NCBI RefSeq assembly: GCF_900108955.1
Contig: NZ_FNYA01000002.1
Coordinates: forward strand, 186,001-250,000
DNA length: 64,000 bases
Direction: 5' to 3'
DNA from: Flavobacterium terrigena
Lineage (GTDB): Bacteria > Bacteroidota > Bacteroidia > Flavobacteriales > Flavobacteriaceae
Shown piece by piece: positions 57,257 through 64,000 of the stretch. The first letter of the stretch is position 1; the number at the start of each line of letters is the position of its first letter. The notes under the pieces were generated by a model that saw nothing but the letters and a program-made list of their open reading frames with translations, was not told where the DNA came from and ran no database searches. The translations under genes and the position numbers were made by a program.

Positions 57257-57736
57257 ATGAAAGCAATTACATTTTTTAAAAGTCTATTCATTTTGACTTT
57301 ACTACTAATTACTTTTAGCTGTCAAGAGAAGAAAGTTGACACAAAAGAAGAAAGCGAAAAACTAATGCAAGCAAGTCGCGATTGGTCTGCAGCAGCAAAT
57401 TCGAGAGATATTGAAAAGATCCTAAGTTATTGGACAGATGATGCCATACTAATTTCTGCAGGAGAACCAGAATTAAAAGGGAAAAAAGCCATTCGTGAGA
57501 TGGTTGAAGCTTCTTTGAAAAATCCTGGCTTTAGTATAAGTTGGGAACCAATTAGCGCTGAAGTTTCAGAAAGTGGCGATATGGGCTACATAATAGAAAA
57601 ATCAAAAATTATTGAGAAAGATTCAACCGGAAAGGAAAAGATTATGACCTTTCAAGTAGTTAATATCTGGAAAAAACAAAAAGATGGATCTTGGAAAAAC
57701 GCAGTTGACATTATGAGTCCAGACAGTCTTAAATAA
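57257..57736 (+). CDS. SnoaL/DUF4440-like lipoprotein
   Basis: A 159-residue protein with lipoprotein signal LLLITFSCQEKK (Cys ~22). The rest is a single NTF2-like domain: SRDWSAAANSRDIEKILSYW, TDDAILISAGEPELKGKKAI, and a terminal VVNIWKKQKDGSWKNAVDIM. Members of this fold act as isomerases or as accessory domains, and the sequence alone does not tell which. It is a monocistronic gene between cassette copies 2 and 3, together with the small ORF at 57820. Confidence 0.85.
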   Translation: MKAITFFKSLFILTLLLITFSCQEKKVDTKEESEKLMQASRDWSAAANSRDIEKILSYWTDDAILISAGEPELKGKKAIREMVEASLKNPGFSISWEPISAEVSESGDMGYIIEKSKIIEKDSTGKEKIMTFQVVNIWKKQKDGSWKNAVDIMSPDSLK

Positions 57737-57819
57737 ACAGAAACATCAAAACAGCATGAATCACAATAAAAGATGCCAAAATTCGTTCTTATTCTAAGAA
57801 TCTAAAAAAACTTTAATTT

Positions 57820-58020
57820 ATGAAAAGAATATTTTTGAACATCTTAGCTACTGCTGCAATTCTTACAACAATTGCTTTCCTAATGGATGGCGACATTAAA
57901 GAACCAAGTATGTTAATGCGATTTGTAGAATTTTTTGGAATGATGGGAATTCTATTTGTCTTAATTTCAACATTTTATTTTACATCAAATTTAATTTTTA
58001 AAAATCTCCAGAGAATTTAA
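57820..58020 (+). CDS. Small two-helix membrane protein
   Basis: A 66-residue ORF with two hydrophobic helices (IFLNILATAAILTTIAFLM and MMGILFVLISTFYFTSNLIF) separated by a short charged loop (DGDIKEPSM). I recognise no family. Coding status rests on the hydrophobic pattern, the clean ATG and a following terminator cassette at 58035-58094. Confidence 0.55.
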   Translation: MKRIFLNILATAAILTTIAFLMDGDIKEPSMLMRFVEFFGMMGILFVLISTFYFTSNLIFKNLQRI

Positions 58021-58034
58021 AGTATTATAAAGTC

Positions 58035-58094
58035 TAAAATCCTCATTTTAAAACTAATCTGAGGATTTTTTGTAGGATTTTTTTATATTTACTG
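58035..58094 (+). terminator. Terminator plus promoter-like cassette, copy 3
   Basis: Arms AAAATCCTCA and TGAGGATTTT with a T-run, then GTAGGATTTTTTTATATTTAC, ending 16 bp before the AraC-family start. Confidence 0.75.
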
Positions 58095-58110
58095 TGATAA
58101 TTAAAATCAA

Positions 58111-58908
58111 ATGAACCAACTAAAAAAAGGAGAATTTTACGGAACACATTACCAAAAGTCTACTTTTGAAAATATCATCATTACTGATACGGAATACACA
58201 CATAGTAAAGTGGATTGGCATTATCACGAAAACCCTTATTTCACCTATTTACTTGAAGGGAAACTCTTCGAATCTAACAAAAAAGAATCATATTATTTAG
58301 AACCTGGGAATTTACTATTTCACAATTGGTAAGACGCACATTATAACATAAAACCGCCTGTATTTACAAGAGGATTCCATATTGAACTAAATGAAAATTG
58401 GTTTTCAAATTACGACATTCAAATCGCAGATTTTGAAGGAAGCATCAACATAAAAAATCCGTTGACAAAAAACTTAATGAATAAAGTATATGTTGAGTCA
58501 AAAATTAACGACTTATATTCAAATTTAAGTATCGAGTCATTAATGATTGAACTTTTTAGCACCATAAAAGAAAATCGAAAAACAAGTTCTAAAAAACCAG
58601 AATGGGTAAACAAACTTCAAGAACTTTTTTTAGAAGAACAAATGGATTATTCCTTACACAATTTAAGTTCAATTTTAGGAATTCACCCCATTCACCTATC
58701 AAGAGAGTTTACCAGATATTTCGGCACAAGTTTGGGAAACTACATTCGGTTATTAAAAGTCAATAAAGCCTTTCATTTAATCGCATCCAATAAATTTTCA
58801 ATGACAGAGATTTGTTATCAATGCGGATTTTACGACCAAAGTCATTTTATTTCAAGTTTCAAACGAATTTACAATACAACACCAACAAAATTATTTAGAA
58901 AAATTTGA
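58111..58908 (+). pseudogene. AraC-family regulator interrupted by one in-frame stop
   Basis: A single frame of 265 sense codons reads through apart from TAA at 58330-58332. The N-terminal part has a cupin-like sensor (VDWHYHENPYFTYLLEG; YYLEPGNLLFHNW then stop), and the frame continues DAHYNIKPPVFTRGFHIE. The C-terminal domain (~58640-58905) has two AraC helix-turn-helices (LSSILGIHPIHLSREFTRYF; MTEICYQCGFYDQSHFISSF). A CAA-to-TAA change is the simplest cause. An internal ATG at 58462 could yield the DNA-binding half alone. It lies 74 bp upstream of the serine hydrolase gene, which it may once have regulated. Confidence 0.85.
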
Positions 58909-58982
58909 TGATGTTAATTTTATACAATTTTGACGATTTTAAAAATCTCATCTTTACATCTTACTATTAAATTAATCAAAAA

Positions 58983-60644
58983 ATGAGATTTCTAAACAAT
59001 CTATCCTTATTCTTAATTCTTTTTTCGTTCTCAGTCAATGCACAAGATATGGCTGAATATACTGACAATTGGGAAGGAAAAATTGAAAATTCTAAAACAT
59101 TCTGTCTGAAAGTAGCAATTGAAAACTTCGGACTTGAAAAAGCGATTTTCAAAATTTATAACAACAAAAGCATAATCAATCAATCTTTTAATGCTAAAAA
59201 TGCTCAGCAGATAACAATCCCCATTTCTGAAAATTTATTTTTTGAAGGAAATCTCTCCAAAAACGGGAAGGAAATTAATGGTTTTATAAAATCTGGCTTA
59301 CTACTTTATCATGTAAAATTATCTAAATCAAAAAACAATTCTTTTATTGGCAATTGGAATGTTTTAATGGTGGACGAACTCAAATCACAAGATTTTTATT
59401 TAAGTGTAGAAAATGGTTCAAATAATGACTATCAAGCGTATCCGTTTTTAGCTGATAATCGTTTTACTGGAACTTGGTGTGACAATTTTCAAAAAGAAAA
59501 TAACATCATAACATTTTCCGACTTTAAAACAGGATTGCAATTTAAAGGAAAATTAGAATCAAATAAAATTGAATTAGAAATACTTTTAGGAAATCACTCA
59601 ATCACAAAAGTAGATTTAAAAAAATCGAAAACTGATTGGAAAATTGGTGGTTTTAAAACAGAAAATTCAACTTCCATTCTTCCACTTATCAAAATGGAAA
59701 ATCTTATTTCAAAGGATTCATTACCTAACACACATTCTGTTTTAATTTCGAGAAATGGCAAACTCATTTATGAAAATTATTTTGATGGTTATAACGCAAA
59801 TGTCCCACACGATATGCGTTCATCTGCAAAAAGTATTTCATCAGCTATAGTTGGAATTGCAAAAGATAAATCCTTATTTAAGAGTGTAGAACAATCCATT
59901 TTTGATTTTTTACCAGCAAAATATCAACCTTTAAAAGACAGTTTAAAATCGAAAATAAATATTCAAAGTCTCTTAACAATGAGTTCCGGATTAGATGCGA
60001 TTGATTATGGTATAAATGCGAATCCAAAATCTCCAGCAACGGAAGAAAATTTTCAAAGAGCGAAGGATTGGATACAAACCATTTTGGCTGTTCCAATGAT
60101 TAACAGTCCAAATACAAAAGCGAATTATGGTTCTGCAAATCCGTATTTACTTGGAATTGCGATGGATTCTTTAGTTTCTGAACCTTTAGAATTATTTATG
60201 GATACGAATTTATTTCAAAAACTAGAGATTTCAAATTACATTATTCAGGCTGATTTGAATGGAAACCCTTATTTTGGTGGAGGAATGTATCTTACACCTA
60301 AAGATATGCTGAAATTTGGAGAGCTATATCTTAACAAGGGAAAATGGAACTCAAAACGTATTTTATCTAAAAGTTGGATAGAAAATTCATTTACAAATTA
60401 TCGTGCTTTAGAAAACACCAAAGATAAAAATGGATATGGTTATTTATGGTGGCATCATACCTATCAAATTAATGGCAAAAATATTGCATCTATTGAAGCT
60501 AGAGGAGCTGGTGGACAATATATTTTCATTATTCCTCAATTGAAAACCGTCGTTGTTATAACATCTGGAAATTATCGAAATGGAAAAACCCAACAGCCAG
60601 AAATGATTTTTGAAAATTACATCTTGCCTCAACTTGAAAACTAA
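58983..60644 (+). CDS. Beta-lactamase-fold serine hydrolase (class C type)
   Basis: A 553-residue exported protein (signal MRFLNNLSLFLILFSFSVNAQ). Residues ~25-230 form an extra beta-rich domain with no family I can name. Residues ~245-553 are the penicillin-binding/beta-lactamase fold: the SxxK nucleophile in RSSAKSISSAIVG, LLTMSSGLDAID, the YxN-type NYGSANPYLLG, and a late GAGGQYIFIIP in place of KTG. Activity may be esterase, D-peptidase or lactamase. It follows the interrupted AraC gene and has no terminator before the next gene. Confidence 0.9.
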   Translation: MRFLNNLSLFLILFSFSVNAQDMAEYTDNWEGKIENSKTFCLKVAIENFGLEKAIFKIYNNKSIINQSFNAKNAQQITIPISENLFFEGNLSKNGKEINGFIKSGLLLYHVKLSKSKNNSFIGNWNVLMVDELKSQDFYLSVENGSNNDYQAYPFLADNRFTGTWCDNFQKENNIITFSDFKTGLQFKGKLESNKIELEILLGNHSITKVDLKKSKTDWKIGGFKTENSTSILPLIKMENLISKDSLPNTHSVLISRNGKLIYENYFDGYNANVPHDMRSSAKSISSAIVGIAKDKSLFKSVEQSIFDFLPAKYQPLKDSLKSKINIQSLLTMSSGLDAIDYGINANPKSPATEENFQRAKDWIQTILAVPMINSPNTKANYGSANPYLLGIAMDSLVSEPLELFMDTNLFQKLEISNYIIQADLNGNPYFGGGMYLTPKDMLKFGELYLNKGKWNSKRILSKSWIENSFTNYRALENTKDKNGYGYLWWHHTYQINGKNIASIEARGAGGQYIFIIPQLKTVVVITSGNYRNGKTQQPEMIFENYILPQLEN

Positions 60645-60720
60645 GAAGTTAAATAAATCCCAATTCATTAAACCTTTTCGAAATTATACTGTCCAATACT
60701 AAACTTTAAAATTTTATATT

Positions 60721-61149
60721 ATGAAAAATGTGGTAAAGAAATTAGTATTCGTAATGACGTTATTAGTTACATTCGGAGTTTCGGCTCAAGATAGAAAAGA
60801 AAAACTAAAAAATGCCTCTCCAGAAGAACGTGTAGCGATGAGAACCGAAAAACTTTCTGAAAAATTAAGTTTAGACGAAAATCAGAAAAGGAAAGTCAAA
60901 GAAATTTTTGCAGCGGAACAAAAAGAAAACATGGCGGCTAGAGAAGAAATGAAAGCCGAAAGAGAAAAAATGAAAGCCGAAAGAGAAAAAATGCTAGCTG
61001 AGAAAAAAGCTACGATGAAAAAACAACACGAAGAATTGAAAGCAAAGCTAAAACCAATACTTACAGACGAGCAATTTAAAAAATGGGAAGCGATGCAAAA
61101 TGAAAATATGGAAAAAAGAAAAGAGGGAAGAAAACACAAAAAAGAATAA
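60721..61149 (+). CDS. Small exported Glu/Lys-rich helical protein (Spy-like)
   Basis: A 142-residue protein with signal peptide ending in GVSAQ. The mature chain is nearly all charged helix (LSEKLSLDENQKRKVKEIFA; two REKMKAE heptad-like repeats; LKAKLKPILTDEQFKKWEAM). LSLDENQ and LTDEQFKKW are typical of the DUF4890/Spy-like periplasmic proteins of Bacteroidota. It may act as a periplasmic chaperone by analogy with Spy; this is inference. Another small exported gene follows in 69 bp. Confidence 0.8.
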   Translation: MKNVVKKLVFVMTLLVTFGVSAQDRKEKLKNASPEERVAMRTEKLSEKLSLDENQKRKVKEIFAAEQKENMAAREEMKAEREKMKAEREKMLAEKKATMKKQHEELKAKLKPILTDEQFKKWEAMQNENMEKRKEGRKHKKE

Positions 61150-61218
61150 TTATTCATAAAAAAAGCTTCAATATTGAAAATATTTTTTATTTTTGATAAA
61201 ACTATTAAACAAATTACA

Positions 61219-61548
61219 ATGAAAAATTTATTAGGCGCTCTTGTATTATTCTTAGCTTTCACAGTAAATGCTAGTGCTCAAGAGACATTTAAAAAAGTGG
61301 ACGAAAAAGTTGAAGCAAAAAGTAATTTAGCAGCTCTTTCTGAAGTTGTTCCTGTTCAAGGTACTTTAAGCGAGGATTTATTCAGATTATTTGAATACAA
61401 ACACAGAAATTTAAATGGAAATCTTTCTGCAGAAAGAAAAGCGGAATTAGCTAAAATTATTGAATTAAAGTTAAGAGCTACACTTTCTCAAGAACAAATG
61501 CAAAGCATTGAAAGTAAACCAGGTTTGTTGAAAAAATTAACAAACTAA
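61219..61548 (+). CDS. Small exported helical protein
   Basis: A 109-residue protein from the ATG at 61219 (MKNLLGALVLFLAFTVNASAQ, signal peptide). The mature part has YKHRNLNGNLSAERKAELAK and LKLRATLSQEQMQSIESKPG, again a Spy-like 'SxEQ' helix pattern. The earlier in-frame start at 61174 adds no signal peptide and is unlikely. It ends at a bidirectional terminator shared with hemL. No named family is recognised. Confidence 0.7.
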   Translation: MKNLLGALVLFLAFTVNASAQETFKKVDEKVEAKSNLAALSEVVPVQGTLSEDLFRLFEYKHRNLNGNLSAERKAELAKIIELKLRATLSQEQMQSIESKPGLLKKLTN

Positions 61549-61553
61549 AAATA

Positions 61554-61589
61554 AAAAAATCCCGTCAGTTAAACTAGACGGGATTTTTT
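61554..61589. terminator. Bidirectional terminator between the small exported gene and hemL
   Basis: Arms AAAAAATCCCGTC and GACGGGATTTTTT (13 bp) around a 10-base loop between convergent stops. Confidence 0.9.
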
Positions 61590-61607
61590 TTTACTAATAT
61601 TTTCTCA

Positions 61608-62894
61608 CTATAATATCTTAGCCACTTCGTTGATACATTTTATAGTATAATCTAAATCTTCATACGTTAACGCATCAGTAATAAACCACGTTTCATAAGC
61701 AGATGGCGCAATATAAATTCCTCGTTTTAATAATTCATGAAAGAATTTTTTAAAGGTATCATTATCGCCATTTTTCGCTGTTTCAAAATCGTACACTTCG
61801 TTTTTATCAAAATGCACTGAAATCATTGACCCTACTCTATTTATAGTAAACGCGATATTATTTTCAGATAAAACTTTGTCGATTCCTTTTTCTAAGTAAG
61901 CTGTTTTTTCTTCTAATCGTTTAAAAATTTCTTGATCAGAATTTAATTCTAATAACATTTGGTATCCTGCAGCCATTGCTAAAGGATTTCCTGACAATGT
62001 TCCCGCTTGATACACTGGACCAAGTGGCGACAACATATTCATAATTTCATTTCTTGCAGCAAAAGCACCAACTGGTAAACCTCCACCAATTACTTTTCCA
62101 AAACAAACAATATCTGCATCTACATCAAATAATTCCTGAACACCACCTTTTGCTAAGCGAAATCCAGTCATAACTTCATCAAACACTAACACTGCGCCGT
62201 TTTCTGAACAAAGTTGCTTTAAACCAGATAAAAATCCACTCTTTGGAGGAATACAACCCATGTTTCCTGCAACTGGTTCTACAATAATGGCAGCAATTTC
62301 ATTTTTGTTCGCTTCAAAAAGTGCTTTCACATTTTCGAGATCATTATATTTTGCTAATAATGTGTCTTTTGCAGTTCCTTCTGTAACTCCAGGACTATTA
62401 GGCACACCAAAAGTACTTAAACCGCTTCCAGCTGCAATTAGAAACGAATCGGAATGACCGTGATAACAACCTGAAAACTTAATAATTTTATCTCGTTTTG
62501 TATAACCACGTGCTAAACGAATCGCACTCATACAAGCTTCTGTACCCGAATTTACAAAACGAATTTTATCTATATTTGGCACCATTGAAACTGCTAATTC
62601 AGCAATTTTTGTTTCCAATTCTGTTGGTGTTCCAAATGAAGTTCCTTTTTTGGCTTTTTCAATAATGGCGTTAATTACAGGTTCGTGTGCGTGACCTAAA
62701 ATCATTGGTCCCCACGAGTTGATATAATCAATATATTTATTTCCGTCTTCGTCATATAAATAAGCTCCTTTTGCTTCTTTTATAAAAATTGGAAATCCAC
62801 CAACTCCTTTAAATGCTCTTACTGGCGAATTTACACCACCAGGAATTACTTCATTAGCTTCAATAAATAACTGACTACTTCTTTGATATAACAT
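61608..62894 (-). CDS. hemL: Glutamate-1-semialdehyde 2,1-aminomutase
   Basis: A 428-residue PLP enzyme that makes 5-aminolevulinate for haem by the C5 route. It opens [32 protein letters not shown] contacts include [18 protein letters not shown] and the Lys in [32 protein letters not shown] is the usual late motif. Its ATG overlaps the stop of the upstream glucosaminidase gene by one base. No other haem gene lies in the window. Confidence 0.97.
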   Translation of the reverse strand: MLYQRSSQLFIEANEVIPGGVNSPVRAFKGVGGFPIFIKEAKGAYLYDEDGNKYIDYINSWGPMILGHAHEPVINAIIEKAKKGTSFGTPTELETKIAELAVSMVPNIDKIRFVNSGTEACMSAIRLARGYTKRDKIIKFSGCYHGHSDSFLIAAGSGLSTFGVPNSPGVTEGTAKDTLLAKYNDLENVKALFEANKNEIAAIIVEPVAGNMGCIPPKSGFLSGLKQLCSENGAVLVFDEVMTGFRLAKGGVQELFDVDADIVCFGKVIGGGLPVGAFAARNEIMNMLSPLGPVYQAGTLSGNPLAMAAGYQMLLELNSDQEIFKRLEEKTAYLEKGIDKVLSENNIAFTINRVGSMISVHFDKNEVYDFETAKNGDNDTFKKFFHELLKRGIYIAPSAYETWFITDALTYEDLDYTIKCINEVAKIL

Positions 62895-63757
62895 TATTTT
62901 TTTACTTTTAATTTTTGACCTATTGAGATTCCAGAATCTGGAATATTATTTAAATTTTTCAATTCATCAACTGACAAATTATATTTTTTTGATAACGAAT
63001 ACAACGTATCACCTTGTTGTACAGTATGTTCACCATCGAGTTGAGTTATCACTCTGACTTTAGGAACAAAATTTCTTCCTAAAACTTCGTTATCAATTTT
63101 ATACAATTCATAACGTTCGATAATTCCAATTAATTTTGATGGATATAAACTATCTGTTGCATAACCCGCTTTTTTTAAACCATTTGCCCAAGCTTCATAA
63201 TCACCTTTATCAAGCTTAAACAAACCTTCATATCTTTTTCTTGAAGATAAAAATGCCGAATGATCTTTATAAGATTCTGCAGGATCTTTGTATTTTCTAA
63301 AACATTCTTGTGCGGCGTCATCATCATATTTTATTGATTCACCCATCCAACCCGTATGACATTTAATTCCGAAGTGATTATTAGCTTGTTTTGCTAAATC
63401 TCCAAAACCAGCACCAGATTCTAAAATTCCTTGCGCCATAGTTATACTTGCAGGAACGCCGTGTACTTTCATATTGCTTTTAGCCGTTTCTTTAAAATCA
63501 GCAATGTATTTTTTTACATCTTCCGTTGTGGCTTTTACTTTTGAAGTAGCTACCAAAACTTCACTTCCAGAAGAAGGTTTGGTTTCTTTTGGAACAGTTG
63601 AAACATTAGGTTTTACAGTTGGAGCTGTTTTCACAGGATACCTTTTAGTTACTGGATAACTTTTGGTACTTGGAGTTCTTTTAGCCGTTCTTATTTTTGA
63701 ACTTCCACAACTTATAAAAAGTAGAGAAATAAATACTATTAAAATCTTCTTTATCAT
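62894..63757 (-). CDS. Glucosaminidase-LysM lipoprotein
   Basis: A 287-residue peptidoglycan hydrolase. A lipoprotein signal ([10 protein letters not shown], Cys ~17) is followed by a Pro/Thr/Lys-rich linker to ~75. The mannosyl-glycoprotein endo-beta-N-acetylglucosaminidase-type domain (~85-225) has the catalytic Glu in [12 protein letters not shown] and the [16 protein letters not shown] segment. A C-terminal LysM ([18 protein letters not shown]) binds glycan. It trims cell-wall glycan from the outer-membrane or inner-membrane face. It overlaps the upstream gene by 4 bp and hemL by 1 bp, so the three form an operon. Confidence 0.92.
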   Translation of the reverse strand: MIKKILIVFISLLFISCGSSKIRTAKRTPSTKSYPVTKRYPVKTAPTVKPNVSTVPKETKPSSGSEVLVATSKVKATTEDVKKYIADFKETAKSNMKVHGVPASITMAQGILESGAGFGDLAKQANNHFGIKCHTGWMGESIKYDDDAAQECFRKYKDPAESYKDHSAFLSSRKRYEGLFKLDKGDYEAWANGLKKAGYATDSLYPSKLIGIIERYELYKIDNEVLGRNFVPKVRVITQLDGEHTVQQGDTLYSLSKKYNLSVDELKNLNNIPDSGISIGQKLKVKK

Positions 63758-64000
63758 ATTATTATCTTCGTTTTTCCTTTTTTTTCTAATGCGTTATTCA
63801 TTCCTGCAATGCCTTGCAAACCACCAGTATGAATGGCTAATATTTTTGAATTGGCTGGAAAATAATTACTCTCAATTAAATTCAGAATCCCAAACATCAT
63901 TTTTCCGGTATAAATTGGATCTAAATGAATATCATATTTCAAATAAAAATCATTTATAAAATGGATTAATTCCTCTGTTACTTTTCCATAACCTCCAAAA
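63754..64000 (-). CDS. ACC deaminase / D-cysteine desulfhydrase-like PLP enzyme, C-terminal part
   Basis: The last 81 residues of a PLP-dependent enzyme whose start lies beyond the window. It reads FGGYGKVTEELIHFINDFYL and then HLDPIYTGKMMFGILNLIES, LAIHTGGLQGIAGMNN to the end. The DPIYTGK and HTGG motifs are typical of the 1-aminocyclopropane-1-carboxylate deaminase / D-cysteine desulfhydrase family. An internal ATG at 63942 is not the true start. The stop overlaps the ATG of the LysM gene by 4 bp (ATGA). The catalytic Lys lies outside the window, so substrate cannot be inferred. Confidence 0.85.
   Translation of the reverse strand, partial: FGGYGKVTEELIHFINDFYLKYDIHLDPIYTGKMMFGILNLIESNYFPANSKILAIHTGGLQGIAGMNNALEKKGKTKIII

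Noticed and set aside
58330..58332. Programmed recoding of the TAA in the AraC gene
   Set aside because: There is no slippery sequence, and TAA has no known reassignment in this group. A nonsense mutation is simpler.

Overview
The window comes from a low-GC member of the Bacteroidota, almost certainly a Flavobacteriaceae genome close to Flavobacterium. The evidence is type IX secretion (T9SS) C-terminal sorting domains, a SusC/SusD pair, flavobacterial promoters of the TTG-N17-23-TAnnTTTG type, a general lack of Shine-Dalgarno sequences, and many family-typical proteins (DUF2851, DUF3467, DUF5686, Porin_10, head-GIN). Most genes lie on the minus strand.

Region by region. 1-6187: two T9SS-exported beta-helix paralogues on the minus strand, one cut by the window edge and one complete at 1284 residues. 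They are separated by 1.6 kb holding two decayed fragments of the same family, a twice-repeated inverted-repeat element and duplicated promoter modules. 6188-9857: a convergent histidine kinase / LuxR-type response regulator pair. 10132-25524: the core information-processing block, transcribed leftwards: rpsU, xerC, hpf, tRNA-Thr, tRNA-Tyr, tRNA-Thr, tuf, tRNA-Trp, secE, nusG, rplK, rplA, rplJ, rplL, rpoB, rpoC, then a DUF3467 gene. 25616-38769: a lipoprotein, an acyl-CoA dehydrogenase, a helix-hairpin-helix protein, a PspC protein, a DUF2851 protein, a CBS-domain cysteine/cystathionine synthase, a beta-barrel porin and a SusD/SusC pair without enzyme genes. 38970-48548: rnhB, lipB, a lipoprotein, lysS, a DUF5686 TonB-like protein, a GIN-domain protein, aroQ, an M28 peptidase and the SRP RNA. 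48603-61548: a plus-strand run with a glutaminyl cyclase-like lipoprotein, an S9 peptidase, a second cysteine synthase, a large Kelch/T9SS protein, a SnoaL-like lipoprotein, a small membrane protein, an AraC-family regulator broken by one in-frame stop, a beta-lactamase-fold hydrolase and two small exported proteins. 61608-64000: hemL, a LysM glucosaminidase lipoprotein and the C-terminal part of an ACC deaminase-like enzyme, overlapping head to tail.

The strongest unexplained signal is at the left end. A 38-bp nested dyad (outer GTAGT/ACTAC, inner CTACATTGATGTAG) occurs three times intact and once decayed. Each intact copy sits 32-33 bp upstream of a TATATTTG -7 box and faces one member of the beta-helix family. 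The copy at 6091-6128 is shared with the divergent histidine kinase gene. I infer, without proof, that the adjacent LuxR-type response regulator binds this dyad and controls both its kinase and the surface-protein array.

Other items worth a second look are the perfect Shine-Dalgarno of rpsU in a lineage that normally lacks them, promoters embedded in or beside terminators (rpsU/xerC and hpf/tRNA), a structured dispersed-repeat-like element at 31844-31935, a thrice-copied terminator-plus-promoter cassette around 53.0-58.1 kb, and the nonsense-interrupted AraC regulator.
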